From an uncultured Acetatifactor sp. (lineage in GTDB: Bacteria; Bacillota; Clostridia; Lachnospirales; Lachnospiraceae): DNA of 64,000 nucleotides. Shown piece by piece: positions 16,378 to 25,871 of this stretch. Positions within the stretch are counted from its first letter, which is position 1. Each line of letters opens with the position of its first letter. A program made the position numbers and the translations under genes. The notes under the pieces were generated by a model. That model saw only the letters and a list, made by a program, of their open reading frames with translations. It was not told where the DNA came from and did no database searches. The DNA is taken from assembly GCA_910577665.1 (NCBI GenBank), contig CAJTOJ010000001.1:310001-374000 (forward strand), read 5' to 3'.

Positions 16378-19233
16378 TTACACCTCCATTCCCGCCTCCG
16401 GATCCTGACTCTCCCCTTCGCCAGCACACCACTCCGGGAAGGAGAACTCCACCTTGAACAGATCACCATCCATCAGGATCTGGAAGGTACCTCCCTGGAC
16501 ATGGATCAGGCTCTTGGCAATGGACAGCCCCAGACCGCTGCCCTCCGTTGTCCTGGACGAATCCCCCCGGATAAAGCGTTCTGTCAGTTCTTCGGGGCAG
16601 ATGTGCATCTGCTGCCTGGAGATATTCTTCACGGATGCCAGGACCCGGCCTTCCTGTATGTCTATGTCGATATATACCCTGGTTCCCTCCAGGGCGTACT
16701 TGCAGATATTGTGGAACAGATTCTCCATCACGCGCCACATGCGGCGGCTGTCCGCATAGATATAGGCCGGAACATCCCCCTTCTCAAAGACTACCTGGAG
16801 TCCGCATTCCTCCAGTTTCTCGGAGAACTCCCCGATACTCTGGTTCAGAAGTTCTGTCAGGTTCAGCTTTTCCTGCTCCAGCTCTATATTGCCCGAGGAA
16901 ATCTTGGATGCCTCCACCAGATCATCGGTAAGCTGTTTCAGACGCTGGGCTTTACTGTCCAGTATGGCAATATAGCCCTTTGCAGGCTCTTCCTCTATCT
17001 TCAGGCGCTTCAAGAGATCCACATAATTGATAATCGAAGTCAGTGGTGTCTTGATGTCATGGGATACATTGGTGATCAGATCCGTCTTCATCTGCTCATC
17101 CTTCATGCTGGTCCGCACTGCCTCGTAGATGCCTTCCCCGATATGGTTGACCGCATCTGCCAGTTCCCGGCTTGCACCGTGCAGGTTCACAAGATCCACC
17201 TTGTACTCCACTTCGCCGTCCCGGATCCGCCGGATTCCCTCCTCCACCTCCGTTCGCTCCGCATTTTTCCGGAATATCAGAACTCCCACGAGCCCATCGA
17301 AGAGCACCAGCCCTGCCAGAATACAGAACAGGGCAGCGGAACTTTCCTGCATCTGGTAGGCTGCCACCAGTCCAGCCAGGTTGAGAAACAGAAAGAGATT
17401 ATAGGGTACCAGTGTGCTGACAGCCGAGTTCCTGTGCCGGAGTATGAACATTGTCACATTGTGTATCCCCTTACAGATCTTGTACACAAAGCTGTCCATC
17501 CAGAGGTTTCCTACTTTAAGCCGACGCACCAGGCTGTACCAGACTATGGACACAGACACACTCACATATACTCCGAAGAGACCGAATATCCCATAATGAT
17601 AGAGTCCTGTGAGCTGGATCCCCATGACCTTAGCAGGAACCACCCCCGCTGTGGCGGCAATATCCAGGATCATGCGATATCCCCACACACCGCCCCATCC
17701 AAGCGCTATCCCCAGCAATACCAGTGCTTCCGTCCAGATATGGTCAAACCGGTTCAGGTACCATACCCTCTGTCCGTCTTCCTCCTGGGCTGCCCCTGCT
17801 GTCACAGTCAGGTAAAGTGCCATTCCCAGCCACATTGTCACAAGCAGGACGGTCACCGCCAGGATCCTACCCACATTGGGCACTATCCTCTCATACATGG
17901 TATTGGCATGGTAAAAGGCATCTCCCTCCACCGCATAATTCATATCCACTCCCATCCAGATATAAGTGGTGTCTGGATATGCATAATCATACAGGTTAAT
18001 ATACTGGTAGATTTCTTCCTCACTGAATACTGTATTTCCCACAAACAGCAGACTGTCCGGGTAATAGATCAGGTATCTTCTGTATTCGGAGAAGAATTCT
18101 GTCACTTCCTCATCTGTTCTGTTCTCCAGTTTTGACACATTGGTATAGGTGCGTATTCCCTCATCTGTGGTCATGCGCACCATATAGGCCACATTGCTTT
18201 TTCCTTCCCGGTATGCCTCATTGCAGACCTGGTATCTCTCATAGTTCAGCGTAAGGTTCTCTATGGCAGACACCAGATTTTCCTGCAAACGGATGTAGTC
18301 CACCCAGTTGTTCACCATATCCTGCAGCCTTTTCTGCCCATCCACCGTTTGATACCGGCTGTTCAAAAGGGAGAAATAGACCATGGTGCCATCGTCCTCC
18401 ATGGACACATTGATGCCTTTCAGATCCTGCGCCATAATGTAGGAGAACACAAACTGGTCTTCCAGCTGTTCCTCCGTATAGGTTTCCATACGCTCCGCAA
18501 TCAGCGCCAGTTCTTCCTGGCTTTTGCCTGTAGCGCTTCCAGCAGCAGTCCCACTGTCCCCAACTCCATCCAGCCCGCCCGCTTCCCCTTCTCCCCCTAA
18601 CTGGTCCGTGCCATCCGCATCCGTGTCCTGTTCGGTATCCTTCCCTGCAGGCGGTACCCACCCGGCTCCGGTCTGGTCTGTCCTGCCCACATGCCACCAG
18701 GCATCGGTATCTCTTTTCTCCACTCTGTAAAAGCCATCAAATACAAGTTCTCCCTCCTCATTCAAGGAAAAATTCTCCGGATAAAGACAATAGCCAAAAT
18801 AGTGGACAAAGTCCGATAGACTCACCATGCGGTTGGTATACTCCACACCGTACTTTCCCCATTTGATCAAGTCATCCAGCTCATATACCGCAGTGACCTG
18901 GCACCCGTTATCCGTACCGATCCGGGCCGCATACCGGGTCACATCAATCTGTCTGGCCGGATCGAAGATATTGTCTGTCTCCAGTTGTTCCTTCAGGACA
19001 ACAAGCTGTGTGATGTCAGACACCGCATTCCGGAACAGATCATAGTACACCACGGACTCCTCGAATTCCTGCCCGGTATCCATGGTCAGCAGCTGATACA
19101 CCTGGGTGCCATCAATGGACTCCACTGCAATATAGGAATTCAGCAATATGCCAGCCACCGCCACCATGGCGCCCATGGCCAGCAGATGCTGCAAAAGTTC
19201 CACACCAATTCTCTTCCACACAGGTTTTCTCAT
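16378..19233 (-). CDS. sensor histidine kinase with large extracellular domain and multiple membrane helices
   Basis: The 951-residue protein has one N-terminal membrane helix (about 15-33), then roughly 410 extracellular residues including a Gly/Asp-rich linker (TEQDTDADGTDQLGGEGEAG). About five further membrane helices (~440-670) and a HAMP-like segment follow. The kinase core has the H box SHDIKTPLTSI (His near residue 725), N box ENLFHNICKYAL and G box GSGLGLSIAKSL. AGGAG precedes the ATG. It lies 53 bases after its response regulator in the same orientation. The H-D-I-K-T-P H box is common in Firmicute kinases that sense cell-envelope agents. The stimulus is unknown. Confidence 0.9.
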   Translation of the reverse strand: MRKPVWKRIGVELLQHLLAMGAMVAVAGILLNSYIAVESIDGTQVYQLLTMDTGQEFEESVVYYDLFRNAVSDITQLVVLKEQLETDNIFDPARQIDVTRYAARIGTDNGCQVTAVYELDDLIKWGKYGVEYTNRMVSLSDFVHYFGYCLYPENFSLNEEGELVFDGFYRVEKRDTDAWWHVGRTDQTGAGWVPPAGKDTEQDTDADGTDQLGGEGEAGGLDGVGDSGTAAGSATGKSQEELALIAERMETYTEEQLEDQFVFSYIMAQDLKGINVSMEDDGTMVYFSLLNSRYQTVDGQKRLQDMVNNWVDYIRLQENLVSAIENLTLNYERYQVCNEAYREGKSNVAYMVRMTTDEGIRTYTNVSKLENRTDEEVTEFFSEYRRYLIYYPDSLLFVGNTVFSEEEIYQYINLYDYAYPDTTYIWMGVDMNYAVEGDAFYHANTMYERIVPNVGRILAVTVLLVTMWLGMALYLTVTAGAAQEEDGQRVWYLNRFDHIWTEALVLLGIALGWGGVWGYRMILDIAATAGVVPAKVMGIQLTGLYHYGIFGLFGVYVSVSVSIVWYSLVRRLKVGNLWMDSFVYKICKGIHNVTMFILRHRNSAVSTLVPYNLFLFLNLAGLVAAYQMQESSAALFCILAGLVLFDGLVGVLIFRKNAERTEVEEGIRRIRDGEVEYKVDLVNLHGASRELADAVNHIGEGIYEAVRTSMKDEQMKTDLITNVSHDIKTPLTSIINYVDLLKRLKIEEEPAKGYIAILDSKAQRLKQLTDDLVEASKISSGNIELEQEKLNLTELLNQSIGEFSEKLEECGLQVVFEKGDVPAYIYADSRRMWRVMENLFHNICKYALEGTRVYIDIDIQEGRVLASVKNISRQQMHICPEELTERFIRGDSSRTTEGSGLGLSIAKSLIHVQGGTFQILMDGDLFKVEFSFPEWCAGEGESQDPEAGMEV

Positions 19234-19286
19234 AGATATGCTCCTATATGCACCCTGCCGGTTCTGCCAGAGCTTTCTGTAGTTCT

Positions 19287-19985
19287 TTACACAGTTTGCT
19301 TTTCAATCTTATATCCCACCCCCCAGACCACTTTCAGATACCTGGGTTCCTTGGGGTTGATCTCTATTTTCTCCCGGATATGGCGGATATGCACCGCTAC
19401 CGTGTTGTCTGCTCCGATAGCATCCTCATTCCAGATACTCTCGTAGATCTGGTCAATGGAAAATACCCTGCCCTGGTTTTTCATCAGAAGCAGCAGGATA
19501 TTGTATTCAATAGGGGTCATCTTCACAGTCTCCCCGTCAACTGTCACCTGCTTGGTATCATCATTGATCACCAGGCCACCTGCCTGGTACACAGCCTTGC
19601 TGTCCCCAATTAAGCTTCCCAGAGATGTATACCGACGCAGGTTGGATTTCACCCTGGCCGCCAGCTCCAGGGGATTGAAGGGTTTCGTAATGTAATCGTC
19701 CGCACCAATATTCAGTCCCAGGATCTTGTCTGTATCCTCGGACTTGGCAGAGAGCATGATAATAGGGATGCTACTGTATTCGCGGATCTTCAGCGTGGCC
19801 CGGATGCCGTCTAACCGGGGCATCATGATATCCATGATCATCAGATGGATTTCCTCTTTCTTCAGGATCTCTATGGCCTGTTCTCCGTCATAAGCCTTAT
19901 AGATCCCGTATCCGTCCTGTGCCAGATAGATTTCAATCGCATCCACAATTTCCCGGTCATCGTCACACACAAGTATATTTGCCAT
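19287..19985 (-). CDS. OmpR/PhoB-family response regulator
   Basis: The 232-residue protein has a receiver domain with the acidic pocket CDDDRE (residues 7-12), phosphoacceptor Asp52 in LMIMDIMMPRLDG, conserved Ser/Thr in MLSAKSED, and Lys in ITKPFNPLEL. A C-terminal winged helix ends KEPRYLKVVWGVGYKIEK. It pairs with the kinase encoded directly downstream. AAAGGATGAG precedes the ATG. An extended -10 (TGCTACAAT on the minus strand, ~20070-20078) is a candidate promoter. Likely targets are the nearby transporters, by location only. Confidence 0.93.
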   Translation of the reverse strand: MANILVCDDDREIVDAIEIYLAQDGYGIYKAYDGEQAIEILKKEEIHLMIMDIMMPRLDGIRATLKIREYSSIPIIMLSAKSEDTDKILGLNIGADDYITKPFNPLELAARVKSNLRRYTSLGSLIGDSKAVYQAGGLVINDDTKQVTVDGETVKMTPIEYNILLLLMKNQGRVFSIDQIYESIWNEDAIGADNTVAVHIRHIREKIEINPKEPRYLKVVWGVGYKIEKQTV

Positions 19986-20141
19986 ATCTTCTCATCCTTT
20001 CACGTTGTTCCATGGAAGAACCTTGTCCGCCAGCTTGCACCGAAACAGAAGCTGCCCATATGATTCCCCATTGTAGCACATATCCCCCCTGCAATTCTCT
20101 TCCAAATTTATTAGTTTTTATGAAGATTTCCTTAAAACCAT

Positions 20142-21065
20142 CTAGACAAGCATCAGAAAAGCTCCCAGGTTCCCCCGTCTTGCGCCGCTGGCCCTGTGTG
20201 AAAACAGATATCTGCTGTTGTGGCAGGTGCAGATATCCGTAACCGCTGTCTGCCTTAAGGGAATGCCCACATGACACAGCAGAAGCAGGTTTGCCAGCCA
20301 CAGATCCAGCTGGTATTTATCCGGCTGCCTGCCTGGTTCCAATACACAGGGCAGCCCTGGTACACTCCCATACATGCCGCTTTCCGCCACCATCTGGCGC
20401 TCTGCCTCAAATTCCCCATCCCATCCGGCAAACTGTTTTGCCACTTCCGCCCCCACCTCATAGCAGTCCTGGCAGATGGAAGGCCCCACTGCTCCCAGCA
20501 GATCCTCCGGCCTGGAACCGAACTGTTCCCCCATGACCTGTACCATGTGGACAGCCATCCTGCCGGCCGTCCCCTTCCAGCCGGAATGTGCCAGTCCCAC
20601 TGCCCGGTGGACCGGATCCACAAACAGCAGTGGCACGCAGTCCGCATAGTATGTCACAAGGGCCAGTCCTGGCACGTCTGTCACCAGACCGTCCACATCC
20701 TGGTAGTCCCGCTGCCGGACAATGCCTTTGCCCCCATCCTCCTCTGTGACCCTGCGGATATTCGTGGTATGGGTCTGGTGGGATGCAACCATATTCCACA
20801 GCCCGCACCCCAGCACCTGGCCTACCCGCCTGTAATTCTCCTGTACCTTTTCCTGCTCATCTCCCCTGGAAAAGCTTAGGTTCATAGTGGCATAGTCCCC
20901 CTGGCTGACTCCTCCTGTGCGGGTGGTAACCAGATGACGCACCATACCTGTCCGCTCCAGGATGGGAAATGTCAGATATTCCAGTTCTCCACCTTCTGAA
21001 AGCGGATATCCGTTCTGGAGAAGCACTTCCCCTCCCCGTCTTCCTGCCCGGTTGATTGGATACAT
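20142..21065 (-). CDS. pgeF: multicopper polyphenol oxidase-fold protein (YfiH/PgeF, LACC1 family)
   Basis: The family signature is complete: ASHQTHTTNI, YYADCVPLLFVDP and LAHSGWKGTAGR give the His-Cys-His metal site. Family members act on purine nucleosides (phosphorylase, deaminase) and were also reported as peptidoglycan-editing factors. I start at MYPINRAG because GGAGGGAGG precedes it; this gives 307 residues. The upstream yraN gene ends 2 bases before this ATG, so the two are co-transcribed. Confidence 0.88.
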   Translation of the reverse strand: MYPINRAGRRGGEVLLQNGYPLSEGGELEYLTFPILERTGMVRHLVTTRTGGVSQGDYATMNLSFSRGDEQEKVQENYRRVGQVLGCGLWNMVASHQTHTTNIRRVTEEDGGKGIVRQRDYQDVDGLVTDVPGLALVTYYADCVPLLFVDPVHRAVGLAHSGWKGTAGRMAVHMVQVMGEQFGSRPEDLLGAVGPSICQDCYEVGAEVAKQFAGWDGEFEAERQMVAESGMYGSVPGLPCVLEPGRQPDKYQLDLWLANLLLLCHVGIPLRQTAVTDICTCHNSRYLFSHRASGARRGNLGAFLMLV

Positions 21066-21067
21066 TC

Positions 21068-21427
21068 CTACCTCCCTCCTGCATGGGGAAACGCATTTCG
21101 GATCCACTGGATCTCCTCCCCCTGGATGGCTACCACATCATACCGGATCCCCACCTGGCTTCCCACGTGATGGGTCGTCCGGTAATAGTCTGCCACCTTG
21201 CAGATCTGTCTTTGCTTTCTGTTGTCCACCGCCTCCGCCGCATAGCCTTTGTATGTGTCAGTCCGGTATTTTACCTCCACGAACACCAGATAGCCCTGGT
21301 GATATCCTATGATGTCAATCTCTCCCTGGCGGTTCCTGTAATTGCGCTCTACCACCTGCATCCCCTGCTGTTCCAGATAAACTGCCGCCTGGGATTCCTT
21401 CTCCATGCCTGTGGCCCTTTTGTTCAT
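21068..21427 (-). CDS. yraN: YraN family endonuclease-fold protein (UPF0102)
   Basis: The 119-residue protein has GEIDIIGYHQGYLVFVEVKY, the E-x-D...ExK core of the PD-(D/E)XK nuclease fold. YraN proteins are small nuclease-like proteins commonly next to rnhB; the physiological substrate is uncertain. The ATG overlaps the stop of the FlhB-like gene by 4 bases. Gene order (rnhB, FliK-like, FlhB-like, yraN) matches the Firmicute ylq cluster. Confidence 0.92.
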   Translation of the reverse strand: MNKRATGMEKESQAAVYLEQQGMQVVERNYRNRQGEIDIIGYHQGYLVFVEVKYRTDTYKGYAAEAVDNRKQRQICKVADYYRTTHHVGSQVGIRYDVVAIQGEEIQWIRNAFPHAGGR

Positions 21428-21720
21428 CTGCTTACCTTACCCTTCAGCTTATCCATGGAATCCACGAAGACCAGGATCTCCGCTACTACCTCATACAGTT
21501 CCGGAGGTATCATATCCCCGATCTCCAGGCGGGACAGCGTATCTGCCAGTTTGTCATCCCGGTGGATGGGCACGTCATTTTCCTGGGCTTTCTCAATGAT
21601 CTTCTCTGCCAGGATACCACGTCCGCTGGCTATGACCCTGGGTGCATTGTCGGAAGGATTGTATTCCAGAGCGATGGCCTGCTTCAGCTTATTCTCTTTT
21701 CCCTTTTGGCCCTGTGCCAT
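21424..21720 (-). CDS. FlhB-like C-terminal domain protein (YlqH type)
   Basis: The 98-residue protein corresponds only to the cytoplasmic C-terminal domain of the type III export switch protein FlhB. It has AIALEYNPSDNAPRVIASGR, where the usual NPTH cleavage site reads NPSD, then LAEKIIEKAQENDVPIHRDD. The membrane part is absent. Stand-alone copies occur in non-flagellated Firmicutes, with unknown role. It overlaps yraN downstream and follows the FliK-like gene. Confidence 0.85.
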   Translation of the reverse strand: MAQGQKGKENKLKQAIALEYNPSDNAPRVIASGRGILAEKIIEKAQENDVPIHRDDKLADTLSRLEIGDMIPPELYEVVAEILVFVDSMDKLKGKVSR

Positions 21721-21778
21721 TCTTTTCTCTCCCCTTTACAACTTATTGTTGTCACAGTCTTGTAACCTGTCTGTGGCA

Positions 21779-23584
21779 TTATGTCCGTACATCAAAAGCC
21801 TGCCTGGAGAGCAGCATACCGCCTCCCTGCTGTAAAAGTGGCCAGATTCCGCTGTTTTCCGTGTTCTCTTCTGCCGCCTCCCCCCTGGTCTTCATGGAAC
21901 AGGCACAGTCATATCCCCGTTCTCTCAGCCTGTCAGTAAGGATATCCATATGTGCCCCTAAAAAATCCAGCATCTCCTCATCCTGGACATAAAATTTTGT
22001 ATTCACCTTACTGCTCTCCATGGACACATACACGTCCAGAGGACCGATATGCTCCATGTCCAGATGCAGCAATGCACTGACCCGGCCCTCCCTGGCCGCC
22101 AGGTTCTTCTTGTTGGTATATACGTACAATTCCCCGTTGGTGTCACCCTGCCGCAGGCGCAAAGGAATCTGTACATAGGCATACATCTGATTCACCTGGT
22201 TTAGGAAATCCACATTCTGGGACAGGTTTGTCACCGCCCGGAAAGCTGTGCCGGCGCTCTGACCGCCATTTTCCAGCGTCTGCGCCAGACTCTTCAGCTG
22301 TCTGTCCAGTCTGCGGTATAATTCCTGCACTTTCCCTGGATCTGCCACATCCTGGGGCTTCAGCATCCAGGAATCTTTCAGCCAGTTGGTCATGATCTCC
22401 TTAAATTCCCCACTGGAAACCAGTTTCTGGGCAAGCTGTCTGGCCTGCTCATTCCCGGCTGTCTGTAGCAATTGCCCTGTCAGTTGAAAAAAGGTATCCG
22501 GCCCCAGACTTCCCTGGGCAAACAGACGGATCTGTTCTGCCATCTGGGAGACCTCCTGGGCAGGAAGCCCCGTCTGTCCCAACAGGTTGTATAGCTGATC
22601 CGCAAGAAATGCACGGGAAGCGGCTGTTAAAGTCCCTTCCCCGGCACCTTCTGACAGAACCTGGCTGCCGGGAACAGCTCCTGGATTCCCCATCCCATCT
22701 GCACCTTCCTGTACGCTTCCAGGCTGTAAGGAAATCTCCTCTTTTCCACTCCCTGCCCCGTTCACAAGGTCTGCCAGTTCTGCGTCCATCCCGGCTACAG
22801 TTTCTGTGAAAACAACATTTGCTGCCTGGCCTGCCCCATCCACGGCCTGCCCTCCCTGGAACAGCATGCCCGCTCCCGGTATCTTGTCTGCTTCCCCTGC
22901 AAATAGTGCAAACAACTCCTTGTACACCCCCAGGGCTCCCTGTACATCTCCCTGGGAAAGCATACCTTCCAAAGCTTCCGGAAGGGCCTGGAGTACGGCT
23001 TCCATCCCTCCTTTCAACTGATGGGTCAGGTTCCGGTAAGAAATCATCTGGCTTACAGTGGATGGATTCACGGGGATGCCCATCTTGTGCAGATTCACCA
23101 CATCGGAAATTTCTGCCTCCGGGTAGTTCATCACCTGCCGGTACATCTGTCCCAGTATATTCTTGTTTACTGACATTCCGGCCTGCATCATCTGACTGGT
23201 AAGACTGACTGTGGTATCGTTCACCGGCAGCCCTGCCATATCAATGGCTTTCAGTACTGTCACATCCGTGGATACATTGGTAAACAGCGGGCTTAAGGTC
23301 AGGGAACTGCCATTGTTGCGGACCTCAAAAGTCATGTTCTTCCCGATCTCCAGATTCAGATTCCGGTCCACCCGGGCCTGTAAGATCATATCATCTGACA
23401 CTTTGATCTGCACTTCACTGCCGTTCCTGCCCACAATCTCCCCATGGATGGTCTGCCCTGGTACCATGGAATGGATCTGGCGGTTTACCGCCGCCGTATT
23501 CTGGGCAGGCGGCTGACTGGCAGACGGGGCACGTCCTGCATCTTCCGTATAGGTCTGACCTGCAAACAGTTTCGACAGTAACAT
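21779..23584 (-). CDS. FliK-like (flagellar hook-length control C-terminal domain) protein
   Basis: The 601-residue protein has a C-terminal region (about 470-565, YVQIPLRLRQGDTNGELYVYTNKK, HLDMEHIGPLDVYVSM) matching the FliK hook-length control C-terminal fold. A long N-terminal part is rich in Gln, Gly and Met (IHSMVPGQTIHGEIVGRNGS). It is the positional equivalent of ylqG. With the FlhB-like domain next door this looks like a retained export-switch pair, yet no other flagellar gene is in the window. AGGAGGATG precedes the start. Confidence 0.75.
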   Translation of the reverse strand: MLLSKLFAGQTYTEDAGRAPSASQPPAQNTAAVNRQIHSMVPGQTIHGEIVGRNGSEVQIKVSDDMILQARVDRNLNLEIGKNMTFEVRNNGSSLTLSPLFTNVSTDVTVLKAIDMAGLPVNDTTVSLTSQMMQAGMSVNKNILGQMYRQVMNYPEAEISDVVNLHKMGIPVNPSTVSQMISYRNLTHQLKGGMEAVLQALPEALEGMLSQGDVQGALGVYKELFALFAGEADKIPGAGMLFQGGQAVDGAGQAANVVFTETVAGMDAELADLVNGAGSGKEEISLQPGSVQEGADGMGNPGAVPGSQVLSEGAGEGTLTAASRAFLADQLYNLLGQTGLPAQEVSQMAEQIRLFAQGSLGPDTFFQLTGQLLQTAGNEQARQLAQKLVSSGEFKEIMTNWLKDSWMLKPQDVADPGKVQELYRRLDRQLKSLAQTLENGGQSAGTAFRAVTNLSQNVDFLNQVNQMYAYVQIPLRLRQGDTNGELYVYTNKKNLAAREGRVSALLHLDMEHIGPLDVYVSMESSKVNTKFYVQDEEMLDFLGAHMDILTDRLRERGYDCACSMKTRGEAAEENTENSGIWPLLQQGGGMLLSRQAFDVRT

Positions 23585-23595
23585 GGTGCATCCTC

Positions 23596-24357
23596 CTATA
23601 TCTCCACAAAGTTCCCGATAAAGCTTTTCCGGTGAATGGGACAGGCGCCCAGCCTTTTCAGCGCTTCTATGTGGGCAGCACTGCCATACCCCTTATTCCC
23701 GGCAAAATCATATCCCGGAAACGCCTTGTCATATTCCTGCATCAGCCGGTCCCTGGTCACTTTTGCCAGGATACTGGCCGCACCTATGGAAAGGCTCTTG
23801 GCATCCCCCTTGATGATAGGCACCTGCCTGATGGAGATGCCGGGTATGGTTACCGCATCGTTCAGCAGCAGATCTGGTTTCGGATCCAGCTTGCCTACAG
23901 CTTCCCGCATGGCCTCATAGGTGGCCTGCAGGATATTGATCTCATCAATTCTCTCAGGTGTAGCATAGCCCACTGCCCAGGCAACGGCCTGTTCCCTAAT
24001 CACCTCATAAAGCTCCTCTCTCTTTTTTTCGGAGAGCTGCTTGGAATCATTTATATACAGGATCCGGCAATCTCTGGGCAGGATCACCGCTCCCGCCACA
24101 ACAGGCCCTGCCAGGGGGCCCCTTCCCACCTCATCAATCCCACAGATATAGGCGTACTCCTTATATCGCTCCTCATAAACCCGCAGTCCTTCTATGCGCT
24201 GTCTCTCCCTGTCCAGGGCATCCTGTCTCTTCCTGGCTGTCTCCACCAGTTTCTGTACCCCGGCCCTGGAATCCGCTCCATATATCCTTATAAATTCAGG
24301 CAGCTCATTCTCACAAGCTGCCTGTAACTGTTCCTTTATCTCCCCGATACATTTCAT
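23596..24357 (-). CDS. rnhB: ribonuclease HII
   Basis: This enzyme cuts the RNA strand of RNA-DNA hybrids and single ribonucleotides in DNA. Catalytic motif ICGIDEVGRGPLAGPVVAGA is present, with LLNDAVTIPG further on. An N-terminal extension of about 75 residues precedes the catalytic domain (IGEIKEQLQAACENELPEFI), as in Bacillus RnhB. I prefer the second ATG (MKCIGE), placed 6 bases after GGAGGG; this gives 253 residues. Confidence 0.95.
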   Translation of the reverse strand: MKCIGEIKEQLQAACENELPEFIRIYGADSRAGVQKLVETARKRQDALDRERQRIEGLRVYEERYKEYAYICGIDEVGRGPLAGPVVAGAVILPRDCRILYINDSKQLSEKKREELYEVIREQAVAWAVGYATPERIDEINILQATYEAMREAVGKLDPKPDLLLNDAVTIPGISIRQVPIIKGDAKSLSIGAASILAKVTRDRLMQEYDKAFPGYDFAGNKGYGSAAHIEALKRLGACPIHRKSFIGNFVEI

Positions 24358-24407
24358 TCCCATCCCTCCGTTGTGCCTGCCGGCACCTTCCAGAACACCC
24401 TGTTTCC

Positions 24408-24953
24408 CTACTGGTGCCTTAACACTCCGAACTTACTCAGCGGCCAGATCCGCAGCCAGGCTCTTCCTACAATATCATCCCTGTGGATGTTCCCCACTAT
24501 CTCTGTGCGGCTGTCTGTACTGTTGTTGCGGTTGTCCCCCATGACGAAATACTCATCCTCCCCCAGGGTTACCGGTTCTACAGCGATTCCGATATTCTCT
24601 GGTTTGATGATTTCCCTGCCGTAACTTTCCTCCAGCACTTCCCCATTGATATAGATGGTTCCCGCCTGGTCTATCTGTACTGTCTCCCCAGGGAGACCGA
24701 TAATGCGCTTGATATAGTATTTTCTCTCTTCATACTGGAAAGGAAATACAATGATGTCAAAACGCTCCGGATCGTTGAAACGGTATGTAATCTTGTCCAC
24801 GATCAGGTTGTCCCCATCGCTTAAGGTGGCTTCCATGGAAGAACCCTCCACCGCAGTCCGCTGGCCTACAAAATGGATCAGACAGTATGTGATACACAGC
24901 ACCCCCAGCAGATACAATAAAGTGCTGATCATCTCCTTCATGACTTTATTCAT
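24408..24953 (-). CDS. lepB: signal peptidase I
   Basis: This is a type I leader peptidase with one N-terminal membrane helix (STLLYLLGVLCITYCLIHFV). The catalytic serine lies in EGSSMEATL, the lysine in YYIKRIIGLPGE, and box E is GDNRNNSTDSR. It cleaves signal peptides of secreted proteins outside the membrane. I start at MNKVMKEM, giving 181 residues. It is one of two paralogues that flank rbgA. A GC-rich dyad (near 24965-24985) precedes it. Confidence 0.93.
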   Translation of the reverse strand: MNKVMKEMISTLLYLLGVLCITYCLIHFVGQRTAVEGSSMEATLSDGDNLIVDKITYRFNDPERFDIIVFPFQYEERKYYIKRIIGLPGETVQIDQAGTIYINGEVLEESYGREIIKPENIGIAVEPVTLGEDEYFVMGDNRNNSTDSRTEIVGNIHRDDIVGRAWLRIWPLSKFGVLRHQ

Positions 24954-25015
24954 CTTTCCACCCATCTGCGCGCTACGGCGCGCACCCAATTCAACCTTCT
25001 GCCTATCTGCGCACT

Positions 25016-25870
25016 TTAGCGGCTCACAGGCTCTGGTCGCTCAATTGTGATCCTGCCAAGACGACCGCTCCTGAAATCTTCCACCAGGATACCTGCCGCC
25101 TTCTCCAGGTCTGCCGCATCCCCCTTCTTAAGGCATCCCCTGCCCCTGGCAATTGCCTCCAGGGTCTGCACTGGTACTTCCCCGCACTCCGTTCCATATC
25201 GTTCCCGGACTGCCTGTGGATAGTACTTCCCCAGAACAGAGAGCAGGTCACAGGCCAGTTCCTCCATCTGGATGACCTCATCGTTCATGGAACCAATGAA
25301 AGCCAGATGCATTCCCACCTGGTTATCCTGGAATTTCGGCCACAGGACACCGGGCGTATCCAGAAGTTCCAGGTTCTTGTGCAGACGGATCCACTGCTTC
25401 CCTTTGGTGACACCTGGTTTGTTCCCTGTCCTGGTGCAGGCCTTGCCCGCGAAGGAATTGATAAAGGTAGACTTGCCTACATTGGGAATCCCCACCACCA
25501 TGGCCCGCACCGGACGGTTCACAATGCCGCGTTTTCTGTCCCGCTCCAGCTTCTGCCTGCACGCTTCCTGCACAAGCCCGCCCATGGACCTGAGTCCTGC
25601 ACCTGTCCTGGAATTTACCTCCAGGGTATGGGCACCCTGTGCCTGGAAATAGTCCATCCACTGTCCGTTCCATGCAGGATCTGCCAGATCTGATTTGTTC
25701 AGCAGCACGATCCGGGATTTGTTCCCTGCCAGCCTGTCAATATCGGGATTCCTGCTGGCTGCCGGGACACGGGCATCCACCAGTTCGATCACCAGGTCAA
25801 TCAGTTTTATATTTTCCTGCATCATGCGCATGGCCTTGGTCATATGACCTGGATACCACTGATAATTCAT
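25016..25870 (-). CDS. rbgA: ribosome biogenesis GTPase RbgA/YlqF
   Basis: This 284-residue circularly permuted GTPase acts in late assembly of the 50S subunit. Motif order is G4 (LLNKSDLAD), G5 (NSRTGAG), G1 (GIPNVGKSTFINSF), then G3 (LLDTPGVLWPKF), as expected for the family. The start MNYQWYPGHMTKAMR is the canonical N-terminus. It begins one base after the stop of the second signal peptidase gene. A C-terminal domain (GRGCLKKGDAADLEKAA) completes the usual length. Confidence 0.96.
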   Translation of the reverse strand: MNYQWYPGHMTKAMRMMQENIKLIDLVIELVDARVPAASRNPDIDRLAGNKSRIVLLNKSDLADPAWNGQWMDYFQAQGAHTLEVNSRTGAGLRSMGGLVQEACRQKLERDRKRGIVNRPVRAMVVGIPNVGKSTFINSFAGKACTRTGNKPGVTKGKQWIRLHKNLELLDTPGVLWPKFQDNQVGMHLAFIGSMNDEVIQMEELACDLLSVLGKYYPQAVRERYGTECGEVPVQTLEAIARGRGCLKKGDAADLEKAAGILVEDFRSGRLGRITIERPEPVSR

Positions 25871-25871
25871 C

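Noticed and set aside
16351..18135. 594-codon open frame on the plus strand opposite the sensor kinase
   Set aside because: It is antisense to a clear kinase gene, has no ribosome site, and its composition follows from the codon bias of the real gene.
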